A DNA stretch of 33,278 bases from Candidatus Dadabacteria bacterium (GCA_009837205.1 VXTZ01000022.1:134560-167837), one strand, 5' to 3'. Positions 1 to 11,927 are shown, counted from the stretch's first letter. The notes: generated by a model from the sequence alone, not told the origin. Program-made: numbers and translations.

Positions 1-402
1 GAGAGACTTTTCGCATTTTCCGTCGATTTTCTGTTTACTCTTTGCGTTGCCGCAGCCGCGCTTTTCTCGGGGGCGAATCTCATCGGGGAAACTTTTTTCC
101 CGGGCTTCGGAGAATTTGTTTCCATATGGGGGTGGGTATGTCTTTCTGCTTACGTGCTGGCGACCACGTATTTCATTTTTCTTCCCTCCTGGTGCGGGAC
201 GACTCTTGGAAACTCGCTTGCGGGTATCCGCGTGGTGATGCGGGATGGCTCTGCTGCCGGGTTTCAGACGAATTTGCTCAGATGGGTCGGCTGGATTTTT
301 TCTGTGACCACTGTTTTCACGGGTTTTGCGCTTTCGGTGTTTGACCCGCAACGTAAGACTCTCAGCGACCGTCTCTGCGGAACTTTCGTCGTGAGGGCCT
401 GA
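1..402 (+). CDS. RDD family membrane protein, 3' part only
   Basis: The reading frame is open from the first base of the window, so the start lies upstream. The visible 133 residues begin ERLFAFSVDFLFTL, which fits the Arg-x-x-Ala-x-x-x-Asp first helix of RDD proteins. A second hydrophobic segment (YVLATTYFIFLPSW) follows, then GNSLAGIRVV, another helix, and the typical RDD ending DPQRKTLSDRLCGTFVV. RDD proteins are small integral inner-membrane proteins of mostly unknown function; some have been linked to ion transport. The gene ends 11 bases before gshA on the same strand, so the two may be cotranscribed, but nothing in the sequence ties their functions together. The family call is secure. 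A specific role cannot be given. Confidence 0.8.
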   Translation, partial: ERLFAFSVDFLFTLCVAAAALFSGANLIGETFFPGFGEFVSIWGWVCLSAYVLATTYFIFLPSWCGTTLGNSLAGIRVVMRDGSAAGFQTNLLRWVGWIFSVTTVFTGFALSVFDPQRKTLSDRLCGTFVVRA

Positions 403-413
403 TCTGGCGTACG

Positions 414-1634
414 ATGCTTATAGAGCAGCTTGAAAGAAATATCGCTAGCAAACGCGGGGAGATTTCCCGCTGGATAGAGTTTCATTGCGAGAAGGTGATG
501 GTACCGCTTTACAGCTCCGTTGACCTGCGTTTCTCCGAGCATAAGATTGCCCCTATAGACACCAACGTTTTTCCCGCAGGCTTCAACAACCTTTCTGCGG
601 GATTCAGGAAAAACGCAGGGAAGCTTTTCAGGGAATATCTTTTTTCCAAGTACCCGAGTGCTGAAAAAATCCTTTTGGTTCCCGAGCTCAACACCAAAAA
701 CGCCTACTACTGGGAAAATGTCTGGGTAATAAAGTCCGTTTTGGAGGACCAGGGCTACGAGGTGTGCGTCGGCATTGCGAACGAGGAATTTCGAAGGGAG
801 ACTGTCTCGTTCAGTTCGGCAAGCGGTCAGGTAATCGAGGCGAAGCGGGTTTTTCAGGAGGAAGGCTCGGCGATGATAGACGGATTCGTGCCCGATATCA
901 TAATGATAAACAACGATTTTTCGGAGAAGTGTCCGAAAACCCTGCACAATTTGCGCCAGCCCGTCTTGCCGCCCGTTGAAATAGGATGGCATGCGAGAAA
1001 AAAGGACGTGCATTTTGAGTTTTATAATCGTCTCTGTAGCGAACTTGCCGAGATACTGGAGGTGGATCCCTGGGTGATGTCGGTTGAAACCGTCTTGGAA
1101 AGCGGGGTAGATTTCGATTTTCCCGAGGACAGGGAGCGGGTTTCCCAAAAAGCCGGAGAAATTCTTTCAATAGTTAAAGACGAGTATTCGAAAAGAGGCA
1201 TAGACTACGAGCCCTCGCTTTTCGTTAAAAGCAATTCTGGGACCTACGGCATGGCCGTTGCTAGCGTCAGCGACCCGCAAAGCATATTAGGGATGAACTC
1301 GCGCGACAGGAAGAGAATGCGGGTTTCAAAAGGGGGAGTGCCTGTTCGGGACGTGGTCATACAGGAGGGTGTGCCGACATCGCTTCGCGTCGGGGACGGT
1401 CTTGTCGGCGAGCCCGTCGTTTACCTTGTCGAATCCCAGGTGGCGGGGATGTTCTACAGGGTTAACCCTCTTCGGGGCGAACTTGAGAACCTTAATTCAA
1501 AGGGGATGGAGTTTCTGCCGTGTGAAGACTCTTTCGCAAACGGGATTCCATCGGCGTTTGATCTTGTTTCCAAGGTTGCAACCATCGCCGCGGGTTACGA
1601 GATAGAAAAGGTGCTAAGAGACGTGGATTGCTGA
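414..1634 (+). CDS. gshA: Glutamate-cysteine ligase, Acidithiobacillus-type
   Basis: This 406-residue protein resembles the glutamate-cysteine ligase family first defined in Acidithiobacillus ferrooxidans (TIGR02049), which makes gamma-glutamylcysteine, the first step of glutathione synthesis, in the cytoplasm using ATP. The recognisable parts are KIAPIDTNVFPAGFNN near residues 44-59, VPELNTKNAYYWENV near 90-104, the glycine-rich SNSGTYGMAV near 274-283, and a C-terminal region rich in Glu and Arg. The length fits the family. The ATG at 414 is the only early start; no clear Shine-Dalgarno sequence precedes it, which is a small caveat. A transporter gene follows after one base (TGA, G, ATG), suggesting translational coupling. 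Glutathione synthetase is not in the window. The family was recognised from memory of its motifs, not from a search. Confidence 0.85.
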   Translation: MLIEQLERNIASKRGEISRWIEFHCEKVMVPLYSSVDLRFSEHKIAPIDTNVFPAGFNNLSAGFRKNAGKLFREYLFSKYPSAEKILLVPELNTKNAYYWENVWVIKSVLEDQGYEVCVGIANEEFRRETVSFSSASGQVIEAKRVFQEEGSAMIDGFVPDIIMINNDFSEKCPKTLHNLRQPVLPPVEIGWHARKKDVHFEFYNRLCSELAEILEVDPWVMSVETVLESGVDFDFPEDRERVSQKAGEILSIVKDEYSKRGIDYEPSLFVKSNSGTYGMAVASVSDPQSILGMNSRDRKRMRVSKGGVPVRDVVIQEGVPTSLRVGDGLVGEPVVYLVESQVAGMFYRVNPLRGELENLNSKGMEFLPCEDSFANGIPSAFDLVSKVATIAAGYEIEKVLRDVDC

Positions 1635-1635
1635 G

Positions 1636-3034
1636 ATGTGCGGAAAAAAACAGTTTCCGACCAGCGGGCTTCCTCTTTTTTTTCTCGTCGCCGGTCCAGT
1701 TTTGGGCGCAATTCTTTTTTTCACGTTAAAATCCCTTGGGTGGGGGAGTGATGCGTGCTGGACTGCTGCGGTTTCCGCCGTATGTGCGGTGTGGTGGATT
1801 TTTGAACCCGTGCCGATCCCGGTGACTTCCCTTTTGCCGTTTGCACTGTTTCCGATTCTGGGTGTTCTTTCTCCGAGGGAAATCAGCGAATCCTACGGGG
1901 CTCCTCTTAATATTGCTCCTTCTCGGCGGATTCATACTGTCGACGGCAATGGCGGGCAGCGGAGCCCACAGGCGCATAGCGCTCACCATGGTTAATTTTT
2001 TCGGGGGGTCAAGCAACAGGCGGCTGGTGTTTGGTTTCATGGCCGCCTCAACGGTGCTAAGCATGTGGATTTCAAACACCGCCACCACTCTTATGATGCT
2101 CCCCGTGGCCATAGCTGTGCTGGAAAAAGCCAAGGACAAAACGCTAGCGGTGCCGCTGTTGCTCGGCATAGCACACGCGGCGAGTGTCGGAGGGATCGGG
2201 ACGCCAATAGGAACTCCTCCCAACTTGGTATTCAGCGAGATTTATTTCCAGAATACCGGGGTGGAAATCCCGTTTCTCACCTGGATGAGCTGGGGAATTC
2301 CGGTTGTCGTGATTTTCGTCCCCATAATCGGGTTCTACCTAACTCGGCATCTTAGCGGTTCAGGAAGCTTCACTATGCCGGAAGTGGGGAAGTGGAGTGC
2401 TCACGAGGTGCGCGTGCTGGCCGTGTTTTTACTCACGGCGCTTGCCTGGATGACGCGTAGCGAGCCGTTCGGTGGTTGGAAAACTTGGTTTGGAGTTCCT
2501 GGAGCGACCGATGCCAGCGTGGCGCTTACGGCCGTCATAGTGATGTTTCTTGTCCCAAACGGCAAGGGAGGCAGGTTGCTTGACTGGGATACCGCAAGCA
2601 ACATCCCTTGGGGAATGCTCATTTTGTTCGGTGGCGGTATCGCGATTGCAAAGGCTTTTATCTCGTCCGGGTTAAGCATCGCGCTTGGCGAAGCTCTCTC
2701 CGGTCTTGGTGTTTTGCACATCGTTTTGATACTGGCCATTATCTGCCTTGCGATTACTTTTCTCACGGAACTCACAAGCAATACCGCAACCACAACTCTG
2801 ATGATGCCGATTCTGGCTGCTACCGCGATGGCGATGGACATTGAACCGGCTCTGCTTATGGTACCCGCGGCGATGAGCGCAAGCTGCGCGTTCATGCTTC
2901 CGGTTGCCACTGCGCCGAACGTTGTGGTATTCAGTACAGGAGCCTTCCCGGCTAGGGTGATGGCGAGGAAGGGGGTAGTGCTTAATTTTATCGGTGCGTT
3001 TATTATTACGGCTGTGTGCGCGATTATGCTTTAG
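1636..3034 (+). pseudogene. DASS/SLC13 anion:sodium symporter with a +1 frameshift
   Basis: Two overlapping frames together encode a complete divalent anion:Na+ symporter (SLC13/DASS family, importers of dicarboxylates, citrate or sulfate) of about 466 residues. The first frame starts at ATG 1636 and is good up to SYGAPL (about codon 91, 1906-1908). The second carries ILLLLGGFIL onward to the stop at 3034. Removing one A at 1909-1910 restores PLILLLLGGF, the expected family sequence. The rest is intact: two Ser-Asn-Thr sodium-site motifs (SNTATTLMMLP and LTSNTATTTLMMP), GIGTPIGTPPN between them, and about a dozen hydrophobic segments. In the unshifted frame translation would stop at 1995. Either the gene is recently broken or this is a base-insertion error. 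Substrate cannot be read from the sequence. The stop is 16 bases from the convergent pyk stop. Confidence 0.85.
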
Positions 3035-3050
3035 GCGGAATTAAGGGTTT

Positions 3051-4457
3051 TTATCCTATTTCTCGTAACTGGATTGAATCTATGCCGGCAGTCGTGATAA
3101 CGTCGGATACAAGCACGACCTGATCCCCCAAATTTAGTACCCGTTTTCTCTTCAGAAGCTCGAATGCTTCTTGGATCCTTCCCTCGGGATCCTCGGATTC
3201 ATCCATGCGATGCGCGATTACGGCTCTGTTCAGAGACAGTTGCCGTTTTATTCTGCTATCGAAGGTTACCGCATGAATAGTTGTCTTGGCAGGCCTGCAA
3301 TTGGTTGTCAGCTGAGCCATTAGTCCTTTTTTCGTTATTACGATCAGGCATTTGGCGTCAATTGATTCAGCGAGTTCAACCGCTGAAGCTGCTATATGCT
3401 GCTTGAGATCCTGCTTAACAAGAAGCTTGCCCATTTGCAGACTTGTGAGACTTTCCGCCTTTAGGGCTATCTTGTCGAGATGCTCTATTGACCTTATGGG
3501 ATGTTTTCCGGTTGTTGTTTCACCCGAGAGCATAAGTGCGTCGATTTCCTCGTAGACCGCGTTTGAGACGTCCGTTACTTCCGCCCGGGTAGGAATCGGG
3601 TTATCGATCATTGATTCGAGAAGATGGGTGGCGACTATCACTCTTTTGCCTTTCTCTTGGCATTTGCCGACTATCACTCTCTGTACGTCCGGCAATTCCT
3701 CAATGCTCATCTCGATACCGAGATCTCCCCTAGCAACCATAACCGCGTCCGATTCCTCGACGATTTCCTCTACGTTTCGCACCCCTTCTTGGTCCTCGAT
3801 CTTAGAGATGACCTTAATTCCCTCTCCGTCGGCTCCCAGCAGTTCTCTGAGTTCCAGAACATCCTGTGCTTCCCTCACAAAGGAAAGGGCTATGTAATCG
3901 ACTTCGTTTCTGACTCCAAACTCTATATCCGCCTTGTCCTTGTCCGTTATTGAAGGAAGATTGACTTTTACCCCGGGCAGATTGACATGGCGTTTGCTCT
4001 TCATGGTTCCGCCGTCGATAACTCTGCATTTCATGGTTCCGTGGTCCTTCTCAAGCACTTCAAGGTTTATGAGACCGTTGTCCACGGTTATTTTCTCTCC
4101 TATCTGAACTTCGTTGATAATATCTTCGTAATTGATATGAATTGAAGACTCCTCAACGTCATCAGGTCTTACGGACACTGTAATTACATCTCCCTGGTTT
4201 ATATGCAGGTCGCTTTGCAGAACCCCGGTTCTGATCTCCGGTCCCTGAGTGTCAAGTATCAGGGCGATTGAGTCTCCAACTTCCCTGTTTATGGATTTCA
4301 CCGTCTTGATTACTTCAAGGTGGCTTTCGTGAGTGCCGTGCGACATATTGAGGCGCACGGCGTCCATACCCGCCTCGTACATTTTCATCAGCATTTCGTA
4401 CGAACTTGTGGAGGGGCCTACGGTGCAGATTATTTTCGTTTTTCTAAATGGTTTCAT
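3051..4457 (-). CDS. pyk: Pyruvate kinase
   Basis: This 468-residue enzyme converts phosphoenolpyruvate and ADP to pyruvate and ATP, the last step of glycolysis. The N-terminus MKPFRKTKIICTVGPS is the standard beginning of the barrel domain. It is followed by DAVRLNMSHG, LDTQGPEIRTG, the B domain, KIEDQEGVRNVEEI, the active-site MVARGDLGIEM, PTRAEVTDVSNAV and LMLSGETTTGKHP. The C-terminal allosteric domain (LIVITKKGLMA onward) is complete. An upstream in-frame GTG at 4508 would add 17 residues that do not match the family, so I chose the ATG at 4457; neither start has a strong Shine-Dalgarno sequence. The gene stands alone, divergent from the antiporter-atp cluster and convergent with the transporter. 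No missing catalytic residue is evident. Confidence 0.95.
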   Translation of the reverse strand: MKPFRKTKIICTVGPSTSSYEMLMKMYEAGMDAVRLNMSHGTHESHLEVIKTVKSINREVGDSIALILDTQGPEIRTGVLQSDLHINQGDVITVSVRPDDVEESSIHINYEDIINEVQIGEKITVDNGLINLEVLEKDHGTMKCRVIDGGTMKSKRHVNLPGVKVNLPSITDKDKADIEFGVRNEVDYIALSFVREAQDVLELRELLGADGEGIKVISKIEDQEGVRNVEEIVEESDAVMVARGDLGIEMSIEELPDVQRVIVGKCQEKGKRVIVATHLLESMIDNPIPTRAEVTDVSNAVYEEIDALMLSGETTTGKHPIRSIEHLDKIALKAESLTSLQMGKLLVKQDLKQHIAASAVELAESIDAKCLIVITKKGLMAQLTTNCRPAKTTIHAVTFDSRIKRQLSLNRAVIAHRMDESEDPEGRIQEAFELLKRKRVLNLGDQVVLVSDVITTAGIDSIQLREIG

Positions 4458-4619
4458 AAACGGGGAAATATGTCGGTAAATTCGGAAAATGCAAAGTTCT
4501 TTTAACACTAAGCTGATATGTGGGGATCACCTGGGGTGAGAACTTGGAATATTCGTCGTGCGCCGGTTGTATCGTAGCGATCGGATTTCCCGAGATTTTG
4601 TAAGAGCAGGCAAATCTTT

Positions 4620-4646
4620 TTGACAGTGTGCCCGTTTTGTGATAGT
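4620..4646 (+). promoter_or_regulatory. Candidate promoter for antiporter-atp cluster
   Basis: A perfect -35 hexamer TTGACA lies at 4620-4625. The best -10 is GATAGT at 4641-4646 (4 of 6), preceded by TGT, giving an extended -10 with a short 15-base spacer. An alternative TAGTAA at 4643 gives a 17-base spacer but a poorer match. The position, about 50 bases before the antiporter ATG, is sensible. The -10 is weak, so confidence is modest. Confidence 0.4.
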
Positions 4647-4696
4647 AAACTGCTTTTTAATCTGACAGAACCCTCAAATCTCCCCAAGATGAGACA

Positions 4697-5974
4697 ATGG
4701 AATACGTACAGCATTTATCAGTAGAAAATTTCATCCTTTATCTCCTGATAATCCTTGTTTTCGCCAAGGCCTTCGGTCGGCTGGCAGAAAAAATCGGACA
4801 GCCCTCGGTTCTCGGGGAACTTCTCGCCGGGGTAGTTCTGAGCGCAAGTGTTCTGGCGCTCATTCCTTCTACAGAAGGCATGGTCGGATACGATGTGTTT
4901 CACCTGCTGGCTGAAATAGGGGTTATCCTTCTTCTTTTCGAGATAGGTCTTGAGACCAGGATTGCAGATCTGATAAAAGTGGGTCCGGTCTCGGCGCTAG
5001 TAGCCATAGTCGGTGTGGTGCTTCCGTTTGTACTGGGATATTTTTGCGTAATTTATTTCCAGAAGTTCGCGATACTCAATCTTGAAGCCGGTATGGTCGG
5101 GCTTGTGGCCATAGTAATGGGTGCAACGCTCACCGCCACGAGCGTTGGAATCACGGCCAGGGTTCTAGCGGACCTTGACCAGCTCCAGACAAAAGAGGCC
5201 AGAATAGTTCTTACCGCAGCTATAATAGACGATGTCATCGGGCTTATTATTCTCGGGGTCGTAAGCGGCATAGTGAGTTCTTTTCAATCGGGCGGTGGAA
5301 CAGAGCAGCTGACCCTCTCCTCGATCTCATTTATAACAGCTAAAGCTTTCGGTTTTCTCGCCGTTTCAATACTTCTGGGCAGGATTATCGCTCCTAGAAT
5401 TTTCGAGTTTTTCGCCCGGATCGATAAGAGCAATCTAGTCTGGATCATGGGAATAGCCTTCTGCTTTGTCTATGCGTACTGTTCAAATCTTTTTTCTCTT
5501 GCCCCAATAGTCGGGGCGTTTGCGGCCGGTCTGGTTCTTCGAGAAACTGATCAGTTCAAAACGATAGAGGGAGGAGTGAAACCCGTTTCGCACTTTTTTA
5601 CTCCCATATTTTTTGTGATGGTGGGTGCCGCCGTGGATGTTTCTGTGTTCAACCCCTTTGTATCTGAAAATATTATGGTAATATCAATCGCTTTAATTCT
5701 TTTCGTGGTGGCGGTTATAGGTAAGTACGCGAGCGGTTACGTGGTCTATGAAAAAGACGTGAGAAAAAGTATAATTGGCGTCGGAATGATCCCAAGGGGT
5801 GAGGTTGGGCTTATTTTCGCGAAGATCGGTCTTGCGTACGGCGTTTTCAAAACCGATCTTTTCTCCGCCGTCACGGCTATGGTAATACTGACAACCTTTA
5901 TAGTGCCTCCGCTTTTAAAATGGATGTTCGAAAACGAAAGCAAGGAGTATGAGTCGACCGAAAGCACGGTCTAG
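4697..5974 (+). CDS. CPA2-type cation:proton antiporter
   Basis: This 425-residue inner-membrane protein has about twelve hydrophobic segments and the fold signature of the Na+/H+ exchanger (CPA2, KefB/NapA-like) family. Features are a first helix followed by GQPSVLGELLAGVVLS (residues about 33-48), ATLTATSVGITARVL near 147-161, the paired-acid motif AAIIDDVIGLIIL near 174-186 (the Asp-Asp ion site of electrogenic exchangers), APIVGAFAAGLVLRE near 272-286, and MIPRGEVGLIFAKIG near the end. It lacks the C-terminal TrkA-N/RCK domain of KefB and KefC. It exchanges a monovalent cation for protons; which cation is not readable. It ends 26 bases before atpF' on the same strand and may share its transcript, linking ion homeostasis to ATP synthase expression. 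Confidence 0.9.
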   Translation: MEYVQHLSVENFILYLLIILVFAKAFGRLAEKIGQPSVLGELLAGVVLSASVLALIPSTEGMVGYDVFHLLAEIGVILLLFEIGLETRIADLIKVGPVSALVAIVGVVLPFVLGYFCVIYFQKFAILNLEAGMVGLVAIVMGATLTATSVGITARVLADLDQLQTKEARIVLTAAIIDDVIGLIILGVVSGIVSSFQSGGGTEQLTLSSISFITAKAFGFLAVSILLGRIIAPRIFEFFARIDKSNLVWIMGIAFCFVYAYCSNLFSLAPIVGAFAAGLVLRETDQFKTIEGGVKPVSHFFTPIFFVMVGAAVDVSVFNPFVSENIMVISIALILFVVAVIGKYASGYVVYEKDVRKSIIGVGMIPRGEVGLIFAKIGLAYGVFKTDLFSAVTAMVILTTFIVPPLLKWMFENESKEYESTESTV

Positions 5975-6000
5975 CAAATAATCTTGAAGCTAGGTTAATC

Positions 6001-6510
6001 ATGAGATTCTACGGTCTTAGGACATTTTTATATGCTGCGATCTTCGCCCTGACGGTTGTTCCTTCGGCAGATGCCGCTGAGAACATGCTGAGTGTCGATG
6101 AAACCCTGATAATCCAACTTGTTATTTTTCTGGTAGGGCTTTTTCTGCTGAACAGGCTCGTGTTCCGCCCGCTTATCGGGGTTTGGGACAGAAGAGAGGA
6201 ACTTACCGCGGGCACGCTTAGAGAAGCCGAGGAGATGACTCGCAAGGCCGAGGGTGCTATTGCCGAGTACAACGAGAAAATCGCTGAGGCGAGGGTACAG
6301 GCTACCGAGACAAGAAACGAACTCCGCCAGCAGGGGCAGGGTGAATCTTCAAGGATGCTTCTTTCGGCGAGGGAGGCCGCCCAGGCGGAACTCGAGGGCG
6401 CGAGAGGGACTCTTGAGAGCGAGACTGCGAAGATAAGGGCGGATCTGCAGGGCGAGATAGAATCGCTTGCGGCGGAGATAAGCAACCGTGTCTTGAGGAA
6501 GGGGGCGTAG
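6001..6510 (+). CDS. atpF: ATP synthase F0 subunit b' (first b-type subunit)
   Basis: This 169-residue protein is a peripheral-stalk b-type subunit of F-type ATP synthase. It has an N-terminal hydrophobic stretch (residues about 7-25, ending PSADAAEN) that looks like a cleavable signal peptide. The canonical membrane anchor (LIIQLVIFLVGLFLLNRLVF, about 37-56) comes next, then PLIGVWDRREE and a long alanine- and glutamate-rich coiled coil to the C-terminus. Two b-type genes in a row imply a heterodimeric stalk, as in photosynthetic and deltaproteobacterial enzymes. Calling this copy b' and the next b is based on order only. It is the first ATPase gene of the cluster; atpB (a), atpE (c) and atpI are not in the window. 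Confidence 0.85.
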   Translation: MRFYGLRTFLYAAIFALTVVPSADAAENMLSVDETLIIQLVIFLVGLFLLNRLVFRPLIGVWDRREELTAGTLREAEEMTRKAEGAIAEYNEKIAEARVQATETRNELRQQGQGESSRMLLSAREAAQAELEGARGTLESETAKIRADLQGEIESLAAEISNRVLRKGA

Positions 6511-6555
6511 GGATGATGCCGACTGCGGATCTTAATTTTCCGGGGGAACCACTAA

Positions 6556-7065
6556 TTGGATAGCCATTTCAACTGGGCGTTCGTAATAAAACATGCCCTT
6601 AACCTGGGTCTTCTTATGGCCCTTATCATATATCTTATCAGAAAGCCTTTTCTGTCTTTTCTGAAAAACAGGAAGGAAAGACTCCGCTCGGAGGTGGACC
6701 GTGCTGCTGCTGCTGCCGAGCAGGCCGAAATAACGCTTGAGGAATACTCGGCGAAACTTGACGCGGTCGCCTCGGAGATAGCAGCTCTTCAGGAAAATAT
6801 AAGAAAACAGGGTGAAAATGAGAGGGATGAGCTTGTCTCCGCGGCGGAGAAAAGCTGCGAGATGATAAAAAAAGAGGTTGAGGACACGATTCGTCTTGAG
6901 ACCACAAAGGCGGTCTCCGAGATACAGTCCGAAGTGGTCGACTCGGCGCTTGCGCTTGCCGAAAAGATGATAAAGGAGCGGGTGGACACGGATTTTACGA
7001 CCGATTCGGTCGACGATTTTGTAAAAATGATTGAGGAAGGAAAATGGCAACAGTTGCGACACTGA
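6556..7065 (+). CDS. atpF: ATP synthase F0 subunit b (second b-type subunit)
   Basis: This is the second 169-residue b-type stalk subunit. One N-terminal membrane helix (residues about 8-27, VIKHALNLGLLMALIIYLIR) is followed by KPFLSFLKNRKERLRSEVDR and a charged coiled coil. The start must be TTG at 6556: a TAA stop (6553-6555) lies directly upstream in frame, and the next ATG falls inside the membrane helix. GGGGGA at 6542-6547 may serve as ribosome-binding site. Its C-terminus does not obviously continue into a delta domain; instead its last 22 bases overlap the start of atpH. It pairs with the b' product to connect F1 to subunit a. Confidence 0.85.
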   Translation: MDSHFNWAFVIKHALNLGLLMALIIYLIRKPFLSFLKNRKERLRSEVDRAAAAAEQAEITLEEYSAKLDAVASEIAALQENIRKQGENERDELVSAAEKSCEMIKKEVEDTIRLETTKAVSEIQSEVVDSALALAEKMIKERVDTDFTTDSVDDFVKMIEEGKWQQLRH

Positions 7066-7586
7066 GAGATCTCGTCTCGGCGCTTGTGGATTCCGCGGCG
7101 GATCAAAGCGAACTTTCGGGTGTAAGAGCCAATATGGGGAGTTTCTTTGAGCGGGTCGCCGATTCGGGCGAGCTTCGAGATGTTCTTTTAAGCACGGTGT
7201 TTTCGATAGAGGAGAAAAAGGCGGTCTTGGGGGATTTCCTCGAGGCGGTGTCTTCTCTTGAGATTACGAGAAGATTTTTTCTGCTGGTTTTGGAGATGGG
7301 AAAAGTCTCGGCGCTTCTCGGCTCAAGGGAAGCCGTGCTCGCGAGACTTGACGAAGCGGTTGGAAAAGTAACGGCCGAAATTACCTCGGCCAGAGATCTT
7401 AGTCAAAACGACGTCGAGAGACTCAGTGCGGCGCTTCGTGCGGCGACCGGAAAAACGGTTGAGGTGTCGCTTAAGGTTGATCCTTCCATGATAGGCGGAA
7501 TAAAAGCCCAGGTGGGTGACAAGGTTTACGATAACAGCGTCAGGACGCAGCTTGAGAGAATAAGAGGCGTTCTTTCTCCGTCCTGA
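7044..7586 (+). CDS. atpH: ATP synthase F1 subunit delta
   Basis: This 180-residue protein is the F1 delta subunit (OSCP equivalent), which clamps the b stalk to the top of the alpha3beta3 head. The helical N-terminal domain ([15 protein letters not shown] onward) and the C-terminal signature [31 protein letters not shown] are both present, and the length is normal. The ATG at 7044 has a strong Shine-Dalgarno sequence (AGGAAGG, 7034-7040) and lies inside the 3' end of the preceding b gene, a 22-base overlap that points to translational coupling. Confidence 0.93.
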   Translation: MATVATLRDLVSALVDSAADQSELSGVRANMGSFFERVADSGELRDVLLSTVFSIEEKKAVLGDFLEAVSSLEITRRFFLLVLEMGKVSALLGSREAVLARLDEAVGKVTAEITSARDLSQNDVERLSAALRAATGKTVEVSLKVDPSMIGGIKAQVGDKVYDNSVRTQLERIRGVLSPS

Positions 7587-7612
7587 CCCGAATAATTCCA
7601 AAGGAGCTAGTA

Positions 7613-9130
7613 ATGCAGGAACTAAGAGCAGAGAGTATAGGCGAGATTCTGAGAAACAGGATAAAGGGCTATGAACGGAAAGTTGATACCGAAGAAGTCG
7701 GGACGGTTATTTCCGTCGGCGACGGTATCGCTAGGGTTTACGGTCTTGATCAGGCGGTAGCGGGAGAGCTCGTCGAGTTTGACGGCGGAATCACCGGACT
7801 TGTTCTTAACCTTGAAGAGGATAATGTCGGTGTCGCTCTTTTCGGAGAGGATTCCCACCTGAGCGAAGGAGGAATGGTAAAGCGAACGGGACGCATCGCC
7901 GAGGTGCCTGTCGGAGACGCTCTCGGCGGAAGGGTGGTCGATGCTCTCGGAAGACCGATTGACGGTCTCGGAGAAATAGCCGCCGCTGAAACAAGGCAGA
8001 TCGAGGTGAAGGCCCCCGGAGTTATTTACCGCCAGTCGGTAAACGAGCCCCTTCAGACGGGACTTAAGGCCGTTGATTCCATGATACCGATAGGAAGAGG
8101 CCAGAGAGAACTTATTCTGGGAGACCGTCAGGTCGGAAAGACCGCTATCGCGATCGATACGATAATAAACCAAAAAGAAGAGAATGTTCACTGCATATAC
8201 GTTGCCGTAGGACAGAAACAGTCAACCGTGGCTCAGGTAGTCGATAAGCTCAAGGAGCACGACGCCATGAAGTACACGACAATAGTTTCCGCCACGGCCA
8301 GCACTCCGGCTCCTTTTCAGTTCCTCGCTCCTTTTTCCGGCTGTGCCATGGGAGAATATTTCAGAGACACCGGCCGACACGCGCTCATAATATACGATGA
8401 TCTGACGAAACACGCGTGGTCCTACCGCCAGCTTTCGCTTCTTCTAAAGAGACCGCCGGGACGCGAGGCTTACCCCGGAGATGTTTTCTATCTTCACTCG
8501 AGGCTCCTTGAGCGCGCCGCCAAAATGAGAGACGAGGACGGAGGCGGCTCCCTTACGGCGCTTCCGATAATCGAAACCCAGGCGGGTGACGTGTCCGCCT
8601 ACATTCCCACGAACGTGATTTCCATCACCGACGGGCAGATATACCTTGAGAGCGATCTTTTCTACTCGGGTGTGCGACCCGCCATTAACGTCGGTCTTTC
8701 GGTTTCAAGGGTGGGAGGAAGCGCTCAGATAAAGGCGATGAAAAACATCGCCGGAACACTGAGGCTTGAGCTTGCCCAGTACAGGGAAGTCGAGGCGTTT
8801 GCGCAGTTCGCTTCCGACCTTGACAGGGTAACACAGAACCAGCTTGCCCGCGGAAGCAGGCTTGTCGAAGCCCTCAAACAGGATCAGTACGAACCACAGG
8901 CGGTTGAAAAGCAGATCCTGATCATATTTGCAGTTACAAACGGCTATGTTGACGACTATCCGGTATCCGCAGTGAGAAAATACGAGAGGGAGCTTTCTTC
9001 TTTCATGGAATCGAAGCATCCTCAGCATCTTGCGGAGATAAAAGAGAAGAAAGTTGTTTCGGACGAACTTGAGGAAAAGCTCGCAGTAGCGCTTGACGAG
9101 CTTAAAAACCAGTTGGGCGAGCTTGCCTGA
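7613..9130 (+). CDS. atpA: ATP synthase F1 subunit alpha
   Basis: This 505-residue subunit carries the non-catalytic nucleotide sites of F1. Its Walker A loop GDRQVGKT sits near residues 169-176, the usual place. Other standard motifs are the N-terminal [49 protein letters not shown] and the alpha-type [15 protein letters not shown]. The start ATG has AAGGAG at 7601-7606 with good spacing, 26 bases after atpH. Length and motifs are complete, with no sign of decay. Confidence 0.98.
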   Translation: MQELRAESIGEILRNRIKGYERKVDTEEVGTVISVGDGIARVYGLDQAVAGELVEFDGGITGLVLNLEEDNVGVALFGEDSHLSEGGMVKRTGRIAEVPVGDALGGRVVDALGRPIDGLGEIAAAETRQIEVKAPGVIYRQSVNEPLQTGLKAVDSMIPIGRGQRELILGDRQVGKTAIAIDTIINQKEENVHCIYVAVGQKQSTVAQVVDKLKEHDAMKYTTIVSATASTPAPFQFLAPFSGCAMGEYFRDTGRHALIIYDDLTKHAWSYRQLSLLLKRPPGREAYPGDVFYLHSRLLERAAKMRDEDGGGSLTALPIIETQAGDVSAYIPTNVISITDGQIYLESDLFYSGVRPAINVGLSVSRVGGSAQIKAMKNIAGTLRLELAQYREVEAFAQFASDLDRVTQNQLARGSRLVEALKQDQYEPQAVEKQILIIFAVTNGYVDDYPVSAVRKYERELSSFMESKHPQHLAEIKEKKVVSDELEEKLAVALDELKNQLGELA

Positions 9131-9150
9131 TATAGCAACGGGAAAGGATA

Positions 9151-11510
<2,360 letters not shown>

Positions 11511-11525
11511 CGGGAGATCTGAAAA

Positions 11526-11927
11526 TTGGCTGAAAAACTGCAACTCAAGATAATAACCTCCAAGAGGCTCGTGTTTGACGGCGAGGTCGAGGAACTGGTA
11601 GCCCCCGGCCAGATGGGGGAATTCGGTGTTTTGCCGGGTCACGTGCCTTTTCTTTCTGTGCTTTTTCCGGGGAGACTCAGGTTCAAAACCGAGGAGTCGG
11701 GAGAAAGCACTCTCATAATCCATGGTGGCCTCGCGGATGTAAAGGATGACACCATCAGTATTCTTACCGACCAGTCGGAGAATCCCGGAGAGGTTGACGT
11801 CACGGCCGCCAGAAAAGACGCCGAGGTCTTTCAGAAGGAACTTGATGAGCTTCAGGACACAGAAGCTTCGGAAAGAGAAGAGCTTGACAAGAAGCTCAAA
11901 ATAGCTCGGGCCCGAGCGGGAGAGTAG
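11526..11927 (+). CDS. atpC: ATP synthase F1 subunit epsilon
   Basis: This 133-residue subunit binds gamma and modulates ATPase activity. The beta-sandwich N-terminal domain is typical (LKIITSKRLVFDGEVEELVAPGQ, GEFGVLPGHVPFLSVL, then HGGLADVKDDTISILTD). The C-terminal part (DVTAARKDAEVFQKEL to the end) forms the two-helix hairpin. The start is TTG at 11526, with GGGAG at 11512-11516 as likely ribosome-binding site. This is the last gene of the ATPase cluster. I see no good intrinsic terminator after it. Confidence 0.95.
   Translation: MAEKLQLKIITSKRLVFDGEVEELVAPGQMGEFGVLPGHVPFLSVLFPGRLRFKTEESGESTLIIHGGLADVKDDTISILTDQSENPGEVDVTAARKDAEVFQKELDELQDTEASEREELDKKLKIARARAGE

Noticed and set aside
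264-1148. 294-codon open frame antisense to gshA
   Set aside because: It is a shadow of a well-supported gene, has no family resemblance and no ribosome-binding site. The same applies to long antisense frames over atpD, argH, leuS and others.
1900-1915. Programmed +1 frameshift in the transporter
   Set aside because: CTT-A could slip, but there is no stop or rare codon at the site and no upstream Shine-Dalgarno-like stimulator. A plain indel is simpler.
11904-11917. 14-base perfect palindrome at the end of atpC
   Set aside because: It lies in coding sequence, leaves only a 4-base loop with a 5-bp stem, and the T-run comes about a dozen bases later, so it is a poor terminator and may be chance.
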